DNA from: Bacillota bacterium | Lineage (GTDB): Bacteria; Bacillota; Clostridia; Tissierellales; Sedimentibacteraceae | Length of the DNA: 34,265 bases | Direction of reading: 5' to 3' | NCBI GenBank assembly: GCA_023386345.1 | Contig: JAEWJT010000003.1 | Span: 1-34,265 of the forward strand | Translations under genes and position numbers: made by a program | The notes under the pieces: model-generated | What the model was told of the DNA's origin: nothing | The model's database searches: none | The model's input: only the letters and a program-made list of their open reading frames with translations | In this document: positions 22,082 to 28,398 of the stretch, piece by piece | Numbering within the stretch: position 1 is the first letter of the stretch | How the letters are laid out: each line of letters opens with the position of its first letter

Positions 22082-23247
22082 AGCACCCTTGGCGTGATTT
22101 ATCTTTGAGAAAGAGCATTGTACTTTATGTTTTTGTGTTTGTCGTCATTGCTCTTATTTCAAGTATGGCGACAGCCATATTATGTAATAATGCGGCTGAA
22201 AATATTAAAAATTCATATCCAGTAACAGGTGAAAAATATTATTTGACAAATGAAAATGGTGAACACTTAGGCGAAGGAAGTTATATTGGTACTGCCCCCG
22301 CAGCCTTATCTGCCAAAGACGAGCAGCTTATATCTTTATATGGAATTGTGCCGATTATAGCAACACCGCTGTATTCCGCACTATGTATTATTGCCGCAGC
22401 TTTATTGTTTTACAGGAACAAGCTGAAAACACCGCTTGCAGAACTAAAAACGGTTTCGGAAAAAATTTCAAATAGCGACTTAGATTTTTCTATCACCTAT
22501 AACAGCAAAGACGAATTAGGACAGCTTTGTACTTCTTTTGAGGTCATGCGTTCTACTCTTGCAAATAATTTTTCTGAAATGTGGCGTCAAGTGGAAGAAC
22601 GCAAACAGCTTAACGCTGCCTTTGCTCACGATTTGCGTACCCCTCTTACCGTATTAAAGGGCTATAACGAAATGTTACAGGCAAGTAATGAAGATATGAC
22701 GAGGAAAACCGCTCTTACAATGGGAAAACATATTTTTCGTTTAGAGCGTTATATTGACAGCATGAGCAGCTTGCGGCGATTGGAGGACGCACAGCCGGAG
22801 TATATAGAAATATCGTTGCAGGAATTTTTATCCTCTTTGATGGAAAGTATGGATATTCTATGTTCACAGGGGGACAAAAAAATATCCATGCAAAACAATA
22901 CGACCTCAAAATATGTAACCCTTGATAAGTCGTTTATTTCGCAGGTAATCAATAACTTGATTTCAAATGCTCTCCGCTATGCCGTCTCTATTATTACATT
23001 GACTATTGAGGAAAAGGATAATGGATTGCTGCTGTCGGTATCTGATGATGGTAAAGGTTTTTCTAAAGACATTTTGAAAAAGGCAACAAGCCCCTATTTT
23101 ACCGAGGAAGAAAATCATTCTGAACACTTTGGATTTGGATTATATATCTGCAAGGTGCTTTGCGAACATCATGGCGGCTATCTTAAACCTGAAAATCTTG
23201 CAATTGGTGCAAAGGTATCTGCTTTTTTCAAAACGCCATTTTTGTAG
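22069..23247 (+). CDS. sensor histidine kinase
   Basis: Membrane sensor, 392 residues, partner of the preceding regulator. Two membrane helices (about 17-38 and 88-112) bracket a short extracellular loop of about 50 residues. A HAMP linker follows (about 113-170), then the phospho-acceptor helix FAHDLRTPL with H187, the N box (INNLISNALRYA), G1 (DDGKGF) and G2 (FGFGLYICK). The small extracellular part is typical of kinases that sense cell-envelope drugs through, or together with, an ABC transporter. ATG at 22069 overlaps the regulator stop; a second ATG at 22078 is possible. Confidence 0.92.
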   Translation: MDKMKHPWRDLSLRKSIVLYVFVFVVIALISSMATAILCNNAAENIKNSYPVTGEKYYLTNENGEHLGEGSYIGTAPAALSAKDEQLISLYGIVPIIATPLYSALCIIAAALLFYRNKLKTPLAELKTVSEKISNSDLDFSITYNSKDELGQLCTSFEVMRSTLANNFSEMWRQVEERKQLNAAFAHDLRTPLTVLKGYNEMLQASNEDMTRKTALTMGKHIFRLERYIDSMSSLRRLEDAQPEYIEISLQEFLSSLMESMDILCSQGDKKISMQNNTTSKYVTLDKSFISQVINNLISNALRYAVSIITLTIEEKDNGLLLSVSDDGKGFSKDILKKATSPYFTEEENHSEHFGFGLYICKVLCEHHGGYLKPENLAIGAKVSAFFKTPFL

Positions 23248-23254
23248 ATAAAAA

Positions 23255-23264
23255 GTTGAATATT
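23255..23264 (+). repeat. GTTGAATATT motif before the transporter genes (copy 2)
   Basis: Same 10 bp as 21361-21370, starting 8 nt after the kinase stop codon and before the intergenic hairpin. Confidence 0.35.
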
Positions 23265-23271
23265 GTATTTT

Positions 23272-23307
23272 ATACTCTCTATGTAAACACATAGGGAGTA
23301 TTTTTTT
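23272..23307 (+). terminator. terminator or attenuator between kinase and ABC genes
   Basis: Near-perfect 13-bp stem (ATACTCTCTATGT with ACATAGGGAGTAT), 4-nt loop AAAC, seven T. It would end most regulator-kinase transcripts before the ABC genes, so the transporter needs readthrough or its own promoter, possibly through the shared GTTGAATATT box just upstream. Confidence 0.8.
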
Positions 23308-23334
23308 GCTCCCCATGATGAAAGGAGCTTTTAT

Positions 23335-24210
23335 ATGGAACTTAGAACAAACGAGCTAACAAAAAAATATGGCTCAAAGACCGCCATAGACCATTTGAAT
23401 GTTACTCTATCAAATGGAGTTTACGGTCTACTTGGTGCAAACGGCGCAGGTAAAACCACTCTTATGCGGCTGCTTTGTGATATTCAAACACCCACCTCTG
23501 GAAAAATCACTTTGGATGGAAAAGACATCTTGGGATTGGGTGAGAAATACCGGGCATTGTTGGGATATCTCCCACAGCACTTTGGATATTATCCCGATTT
23601 TACCGCAATGGATTTTCTAATGTATGTTGCCGCATTAAAAGGCTTGGGTGAGAAGCATGCTAAGAATAAGGCGGCAGAATTGTTAGAGGCGGTTGACTTA
23701 ACAAAGGAAAGCCACCACAAGATAAAGACCTTTTCCGGCGGTATGAAGCAGCGTTTGGGGATTGCACAAGCAATGCTAAATAATCCTCATATTTTGATAT
23801 TAGATGAACCAACTGCGGGACTTGACCCGAAAGAGCGTGTCCGTTTTCGTAATCTGATAAGCGCATTTTCCAAAGAAAGAATTGTTATTCTGTCTACTCA
23901 TATCGTTTCTGATGTTGAGTTTATCGCTGAAGAAATTATTATGATGAAATCTGGACGGGTGCTTCAATTCGGAAAACCGCAGGAAACTACTGCGGAAATT
24001 GACGGTTATGTGTGGGAATGTACGGTACCGTCCAATCGTGCTGAACAGTACACAGAAACGCTTAATATAAGCAATCTGCGAAACACCGAAAATAATAATA
24101 CGGTGCTGCGGGTGATTGCAGACTGTCAACCTATGGGAAATGCAAAACAGGTGCCGCCTACATTAGAAGATTTGTACCTTTTCTATTTCAAAGGAGTGAG
24201 TAAGGAATGA
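23335..24210 (+). CDS. ABC transporter ATP-binding protein, BcrA-like
   Basis: ATPase subunit of a drug/lantibiotic-type exporter, 291 residues. Walker A GANGAGKTT (34-42), Q-loop (YLPQHFGYYP), signature FSGGMKQRLGIAQ, Walker B with ILILDEPTAGLDP and the switch His in STHIVSD. The C-terminal extension of about 80 residues is usual for BcrA-type proteins. Partner permease starts within its stop codon (ATGA overlap). AAAGGAG upstream of the ATG. It likely expels or detoxifies a cell-wall-active peptide; substrate not evident. Confidence 0.92.
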   Translation: MELRTNELTKKYGSKTAIDHLNVTLSNGVYGLLGANGAGKTTLMRLLCDIQTPTSGKITLDGKDILGLGEKYRALLGYLPQHFGYYPDFTAMDFLMYVAALKGLGEKHAKNKAAELLEAVDLTKESHHKIKTFSGGMKQRLGIAQAMLNNPHILILDEPTAGLDPKERVRFRNLISAFSKERIVILSTHIVSDVEFIAEEIIMMKSGRVLQFGKPQETTAEIDGYVWECTVPSNRAEQYTETLNISNLRNTENNNTVLRVIADCQPMGNAKQVPPTLEDLYLFYFKGVSKE

Positions 24211-25283
24211 AGAATTTAATCAAATTTGAACTGAGAAAAATATTGACAAAACGATTTACAATAATTTCTATTGCCGCTGTACTGTTACTGTCCTTTGTCC
24301 TTTCTTTTGCTACATTCCATAATATGTACGCTTTTGACGGCAAGAGCAACGAAGGCAGCGGCAGAACTGCGGTTGAGATTGATAAATCTATTGCAGAAAA
24401 ATACGAGGGTGTTTTGACAAATGAAAAAATTCAACAAATAATGGCTGACTTTAAGCCTACTCACGATTTGCATGGAATGAACGCTCAATATCTTTATCAA
24501 AACGCTATGCAGTCTGCGGCTTTTGCTCGATTTTCGGATATGAACGGTAATTGGAATGGGTCAAGTATTTCTGATGTGTTTGGCGATGAAGAAATTAAAA
24601 TTGGATATGTGAATGGTTGGCTCAATACAAGTCAAAATATAGCAAGGGTTTTGATTGCCCTTTCTTTTGTCATTATTCTAATGATTGCCCCTGTTTTCTC
24701 CGGCGAGTACAGCGGTGTTGATAACATTATTCTGACAAGTAAATATGGAAAAACAAAGTGTACTACCGCAAAAATAATAGCAAGTATTCTTTCTGCATTG
24801 CTTGTAACTATTTTGACTGTTGCTTTTCATTTGATGTTAGCATTCGTTTTATATGGCACAGAGGGTTTGGATTGCAGTATTCTATTCGCTCCTCAAGAGT
24901 TTGTGGAGGGATATATCCCATTTAATATTACTTGTGGAACGGTGCTTAAATATCAGCTTATTTTGGCATTAAGCGGTGCAATCAGCGTAACAGGTATTAC
25001 TTTAATCCTATCTGCTCTTTGTAAAAGTCAAATGGTTACCTTTGCAGTTTCTTGCGCTATATATGTAATGCCGATTATGCTGCCCATACCCGAAACAAGC
25101 CCACTATATCGGATTATTGTACTCATGCCACTTTACCACTCACAGTACATTTCGATAATATCCGTTGAGCAAATGAAAAACAGTATGCTTTATGCGATAT
25201 GGGCTATTCCTACGTCAATTATTTTAATCACATTCGGCATGGTTATTTCGCGTAGGGTTTTTACGAAACATCAAGTTTCATAG
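24207..25283 (+). CDS. ABC-2-type permease
   Basis: Membrane subunit of the exporter, 358 residues. One helix near the N-terminus (about 16-34), a large extracytoplasmic domain (about 35-145), then five further helices (about 148-168, 190-215, 250-270, 278-297 and 330-350). This is the ABC-2 layout of BcrB-type and related proteins. The first residues MKNLIKFELRKIL are the usual cytoplasmic amphipathic start. Overlaps the ATPase gene by 4 nt, so it is translationally coupled. Hairpins follow it. Confidence 0.85.
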   Translation: MKNLIKFELRKILTKRFTIISIAAVLLLSFVLSFATFHNMYAFDGKSNEGSGRTAVEIDKSIAEKYEGVLTNEKIQQIMADFKPTHDLHGMNAQYLYQNAMQSAAFARFSDMNGNWNGSSISDVFGDEEIKIGYVNGWLNTSQNIARVLIALSFVIILMIAPVFSGEYSGVDNIILTSKYGKTKCTTAKIIASILSALLVTILTVAFHLMLAFVLYGTEGLDCSILFAPQEFVEGYIPFNITCGTVLKYQLILALSGAISVTGITLILSALCKSQMVTFAVSCAIYVMPIMLPIPETSPLYRIIVLMPLYHSQYISIISVEQMKNSMLYAIWAIPTSIILITFGMVISRRVFTKHQVS

Positions 25284-25329
25284 TTTTGCACAAAGCCGCC
25301 GTTTTCCTTTTTCAAAAATAGGTTTTCGG

Positions 25330-25399
25330 AGGGTGTATTAATCGTACCCTTTTTTAAGGACACGGCGGTATCAAATGGGGTATGGCCGTGTCTATTTTT
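25330..25399 (+). terminator. tandem terminators after the transporter genes
   Basis: First hairpin AGGGT/ACCCT (25330-25350) with T-run; second GACACGGC/GCCGTGTC (25359-25392) with TATTTTTA. Both lie within 120 nt of the permease stop and close the cargo operon. Confidence 0.7.
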
Positions 25400-25624
25400 A
25401 ATTCTCATGCTTCACCTAATTCCTATTCATTAAAAAAATCCTACACCCGCCAGCGGTATATTACGGCTATCAATATGAACACACACATCACCGACTAAAG
25501 GTTAATATCTCCAATTATGCCCGGTTGTATTTTTCAGCCGGGCTTTTTTGAGTTTTTCTCAAAAGTTTTTCAAGAAATCTATCAGAATATTTGGCAGTTT
25601 TTAAATTCCATTTGTTGAGGGTTT
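25400..25624. other. noncoding gap with an additional terminator
   Basis: No intact gene. A third hairpin (GCCCGG 25519-25524 with CCGGGC 25538-25543, then six T) would protect the downstream recombination genes from cargo transcription. A short stretch of about 20 codons (near 25440-25500) has the look of a gene tail and may be a relic. Confidence 0.5.
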
Positions 25625-25654
25625 ACGAAAGGGGAACCCATCACCCGTTTTCGT
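25625..25654 (+). other. hairpin in leader of the sigma-like gene
   Basis: Imperfect inverted repeat ACGAAAGGG with CCCGTTTTCGT, ending 10 nt before the AAAGGAGG ribosome site. Confidence 0.35.
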
Positions 25655-25677
25655 GGTTGCAAAAGGAGGTGAATACC

Positions 25678-25941
25678 ATGAATGAACCTGTTCGTACCCA
25701 ATGGCAAATCCGTTGCGCCTTTAACGGCTACTGCAAACGGGTGTTGAAAAACGAAGCAGCCGAAGCCCTGCACAGCTTGCCGGAAGAAAAACGCAACGCC
25801 TTTTTACTGTATTACTTCTTTGAAATGACTGACGTGGAAATCGCAAAGCTATATAATGTTCCGCGCAGCACAGTACAGTATCGACGGACAAGCTCTTTTG
25901 AGCTACTAAAACGCTATTTGGAGGAACGCGCCTATGATTGA
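25678..25941 (+). CDS. sigma-70-like ICE factor, internally shortened
   Basis: An 87-residue protein with a sigma region-4 helix-turn-helix: EALHSLPEEKRNAFLLYYFF, then DVEIAKLYNVPRSTVQYRRT. The N-terminal part (TQWQIRCAFNGYCKRVLKNEA) matches the start I remember for element-encoded sigma factors of about 140 residues. The linking segment of some 50 residues between those parts seems missing, joined in frame at about residue 27. So either an internal deletion or a natural short form. AAAGGAGGT precedes the ATG. In intact elements such a factor controls excision or transfer genes. Confidence 0.6.
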   Translation: MNEPVRTQWQIRCAFNGYCKRVLKNEAAEALHSLPEEKRNAFLLYYFFEMTDVEIAKLYNVPRSTVQYRRTSSFELLKRYLEERAYD

Positions 25942-26056
25942 AACGATTGGTAACACCGAAAAAGACGAGCGCGGCAATGCCTACTACGGCATAGACGAGG
26001 ACATACGCGACCGCTTGCGTTCAGAGCGTCGCAGGCAATGGGTAAAGCTGCCTTAA
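25934..26056 (+). pseudogene. N-terminal remnant upstream of the excisionase-like frame
   Basis: ATG overlaps the sigma-like stop by 8 nt. 40 residues: MIETIGNTEKDERGNAYYGI followed by a basic helix (DRLRSERRRQW). Ends with TAA directly followed, in the same frame, by the ATG of the next fragment. Function unknown; probably joined to the next frame before a stop arose, or truncated. Confidence 0.45.
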
Positions 26057-26227
26057 ATGAGCAGGATTAGCGGCATAGGTGAAAATAAATTGCGAGACCT
26101 TATGGATAGCGGCGAGCTTGAATATGTCCAAAAGGGCAACCGCCGTTTGATTGCTGACGCCGCAATTTGGGATTGGTACGAAAGAGCCAAAATTACTGTA
26201 TTCCCCTCTGCGGAAAGCAGGGGATAA
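26057..26227 (+). pseudogene. excisionase-like HTH fragment
   Basis: 56 residues: SGIGENKLRDLMDSGELEYV is the second half of a helix-turn-helix, followed by KGNRRLIADAAIWDWYERA, the usual wing of excisionase-like (Xis/MerR-type) proteins beside integrase genes. The normal lead-in before the first helix is missing or lies in the preceding frame past the TAA. No ribosome site in front of its ATG, so separate translation is doubtful. Confidence 0.5.
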
Positions 26228-26230
26228 TAT

Positions 26231-26617
26231 ATGGCGGTATCATCACGGCAAGTACAAAACAAACTCGACGGTAACGGTGCACTGACAGGAAAATCAGGTA
26301 CTGTTTACGACGTGAATATCAAATATACAGCCCCGGACGGTGCGTCGCTTGGCTTATCCATGAACTTTGAAGCTGTTACCGCCCGTTATGTGGACGTGCG
26401 GCTTGAAAGGAAAAAGGAGGTTCTTGACGCTTATCATGGTGCACTTGATAATGCAATCCCGGCAGCAGCAAAGGAAAGCGAAACCCCAAAAAGGGGGAAA
26501 GCACAGGCAAGAAAAAGAGCGACGAAATGGAGCTATAACGGACGTATCTCTTTACTGCTTTCCGTAGCTTCTTATATGTCCGCGCAGAATGTGGGCACCA
26601 TTTGGGCACCATTTTAG
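26231..26617 (+). pseudogene. tyrosine recombinase (integrase) collapsed by internal deletion
   Basis: 128 codons. Residues 1-37 (MAVSSRQVQNK, TGKSGTVYDVNIKYTAPDG) look like the arm-binding start of an element integrase. From about residue 38 the text jumps to a C-terminal-like segment (TARYVDVRLERKKEVLDAYH) in which the Tyr could be the nucleophile. The core-binding and most of the catalytic domain, about 250 residues with the Arg-His-Arg set, are absent. The reading frame survives, so the deletion was in frame. The end of the frame runs through the GGGCACC arm repeats. It cannot catalyse excision. Confidence 0.6.
26593..26614 (+). repeat. right GGGCACC arm-type repeats
   Basis: GGGCACCATTT occurs twice in tandem (26593-26603 and 26604-26614). 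The first 18 bases match 20193-20210 at 17 positions. Located at the end of the integrase frame. Confidence 0.55.
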
Positions 26618-26673
26618 ATTTCAGACAGGCAAACAAGCATAAAAGAGAAGCGCCGAAAGCTTGCAAAAAACAT

Positions 26674-26682
26674 AGTGTTTAT
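26674..26682 (+). other. candidate right attachment core (attR)
   Basis: AGTGTTTAT, same as 20104-20112, within an AAACA/TGTTT inverted repeat (CATAG centre). 57 nt after the integrase stop. Short, so low certainty; 26683-26760 could still belong to the element. Confidence 0.3.
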
Positions 26683-26820
26683 GCGGATTTTCAGCGTTTT
26701 ATCAGTCGGTTTTCGACTTGAAATCACGCTTGATGATAGGGAAGAAAAATACTATTTTTTATATAATTAAAATAATTTGTCAATATATATTTATATTATT
26801 TTTGTTTTTATGGTATTAAG

Positions 26821-26834
26821 TGGAAACGTTTCTT
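26821..26834 (+). promoter_or_regulatory. LacI/CcpA-type palindrome upstream of the symporter promoter
   Basis: TGGAAACGTTTCTT with the perfect core GAAACGTTTC (26823-26832), 5 bp upstream of the -35 (centre near -45). The core AAACGTT is shared with the sites ahead of the LacI-family gene at about 11.2 kb. Its position fits activation or repression by a LacI-type factor. Confidence 0.5.
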
Positions 26835-26837
26835 AAA

Positions 26838-26866
26838 TTGACATTTTAAAGCAAATTTGATATACT
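26838..26866 (+). promoter_or_regulatory. strong promoter of the symporter gene
   Basis: TTGACA (26838-26843), 17-nt spacer, TATACT (26861-26866): nearly perfect sigma-A consensus, 35 nt upstream of the start. Confidence 0.85.
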
Positions 26867-26900
26867 TACTTCACATAATTTTTTAAGGAGGACTTATAAT

Positions 26901-28295
26901 TTGGAATTATTACAGAAAATTGTAGGTATTATTAATGGCGTATTATGGGATTATGTTCTTATAATCGGCTTGGTTGGAGCAGGTCTTTACTTCTCAATAA
27001 GACTTGGCTTTCCACAAATTACACGTTTTGGTTCTGCTGCAAAGAAGGTTTTTGGCGGCATATTTAAGAAAGAAGAAAGCAAAGAAGGAAGCATGTCATC
27101 TTTCCAAGCTCTAGCAACAAGTATAGCAGCACAAATTGGTACAGGAAATGTAGCAGGAGTTGCAACAGCTATAACACTTGGAGGACCTGGCGCAGTATTT
27201 TGGATGTGGGTATCTGCTTTCTTAGGAATGTCAACAATATTTGTTGAGGCAACTCTTGCTCAAAAATACCGTGAAACAACCGAAGATGGACAATTGGTAG
27301 GCGGTCCGGCATATTACATAAAAAATGGACTCAAAAGCAAGGGATTGGCTATATTCTTCTCAATCTCATTGATTCTTGCTCTTGGATTTATAGGAAATAT
27401 GACGCAGTCGAATTCAATTGCACAGGCAGTAAGCAAGGCATTTAATATACCTCAATTAGCCATTGGTATTACATTAGCTGTATTAGCCGGCTTAATATTT
27501 ATTGGTGGAATTAAAAGAATAGCATCATTTGCTGAAATGGTTGTTCCAGTTATGGCTGCTGTTTATATTCTTGGCTCTATCGTAGTATTAATAATGTTTG
27601 GTGGACATATTATACCAACATTTAAAGCTATCTTCGTAGCAGCATTTAATCCAGCAGCAATACTTGGTGGTGCAGCAGGTATAGGAATTCAAAAAGCAGT
27701 TAGATATGGAATAGCTAGAGGTTTATTCTCAAATGAGGCTGGTATGGGATCTACTCCTAACTCTCATGCAGTTGCAGATGTAGCTCACCCAGCAGAACAA
27801 GGTTTATCAGCGATGATAGCTGTATTTATAGATACTATCCTAGTATGTACTGCAACAGCTCTTGTAATTTTAGCAACTGGCGCTGACAAGTCAGGCGAAG
27901 CTGCTGCTGCTATGACTCAATTTGCATTTAGAACTGCTTTTGGTCCTATAGGAGAGAAGTTCTTGGCTATATGCTTAACTTTCTTTGCATTTACAACTGT
28001 TGTAGGATGGTACTACTTTGGAGAGAACAATATCCGTTTCTTATTTAAAGGTAAAACTGCTATAAGAATTTATCAAGCTATAGTATTGGTATTTATAGTA
28101 TTAGGCTCATTCCAAAAGGTTGACTTAGTTTGGGATTTAACAGATATGTTTAACGGAATAATGGTTATACCAAACTTAATAGCTATATTATTTATGTTTA
28201 AAGAATCAAAATCAATTATGCAAGATTATGATAAGCAATTAAAGAGCGGTAAAGCTTTGAGCTATAAATATCCGTTCCAGAAAAAAACAATCTAG
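26901..28295 (+). CDS. AGCS sodium:alanine (or glycine) symporter
   Basis: Multi-span inner-membrane amino-acid permease of 464 residues, about eleven helices. The family signature region is visible (GTGNVAGVATAITLGGPGAV, then FWMWVSAFLGM, about 80-110), as are GLFSNEAGMGSTPNSHA (about 274-290) and the conserved GWYYFGE near 374. It brings in alanine or glycine with sodium. The start is TTG at 26901, with AAGGAGG 9 nt upstream; no other start is near. Own strong promoter with a LacI/CcpA-type palindrome, and own terminator. It may supply amino acids for fermentation. Confidence 0.92.
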   Translation: MELLQKIVGIINGVLWDYVLIIGLVGAGLYFSIRLGFPQITRFGSAAKKVFGGIFKKEESKEGSMSSFQALATSIAAQIGTGNVAGVATAITLGGPGAVFWMWVSAFLGMSTIFVEATLAQKYRETTEDGQLVGGPAYYIKNGLKSKGLAIFFSISLILALGFIGNMTQSNSIAQAVSKAFNIPQLAIGITLAVLAGLIFIGGIKRIASFAEMVVPVMAAVYILGSIVVLIMFGGHIIPTFKAIFVAAFNPAAILGGAAGIGIQKAVRYGIARGLFSNEAGMGSTPNSHAVADVAHPAEQGLSAMIAVFIDTILVCTATALVILATGADKSGEAAAAMTQFAFRTAFGPIGEKFLAICLTFFAFTTVVGWYYFGENNIRFLFKGKTAIRIYQAIVLVFIVLGSFQKVDLVWDLTDMFNGIMVIPNLIAILFMFKESKSIMQDYDKQLKSGKALSYKYPFQKKTI

Positions 28296-28312
28296 TATTT
28301 TATATTTATAAT

Positions 28313-28348
28313 AAAAAAAGGCTATCTATCAATAGAAAGCCTTTTTTT
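28313..28348. terminator. bidirectional terminator between symporter and beta-propeller genes
   Basis: Stem AAAAAAAGGCT/AGCCTTTTTTT extended by TCTAT/ATAGA around a 2-nt CA loop. A-run and T-run make it work on both strands. Confidence 0.9.
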
Positions 28349-28398
28349 ATTTGAACAATAATATTTAATTAAAGTATGAGTTATACTATCTTTTATTT

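Larger units (their letters stand above)
20104..26682 (+). mobile_element. decayed integrative element (ICE or mobilisable-island remnant) with TCS-ABC cargo
   Basis: About 6.6 kb with base composition and codon use unlike its neighbours (GC clearly higher at both ends). It begins just after the guanylate-kinase-like promoter and ends 57-65 nt past a collapsed integrase. The ends carry GGGCACC arm-like repeats and a 9-bp candidate core. Inside are small clostridial-ICE-type genes, stumps of a MAVFRV-type replication protein and of MobC, and a sigma-like gene. Excisionase-like and integrase fragments follow. No relaxase, coupling protein or type IV secretion genes remain, so it cannot transfer by itself. 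The cargo (HTH, response regulator, kinase, ABC pair) is intact. Exact boundaries are uncertain by tens of bases. Confidence 0.7.

Noticed and set aside
20519..26056. Stop-codon recoding (TAA read as sense) in the element
   Set aside because: Only two cases, both in decaying element genes; all host genes end normally at TAA. Ordinary pseudogene formation is simpler.
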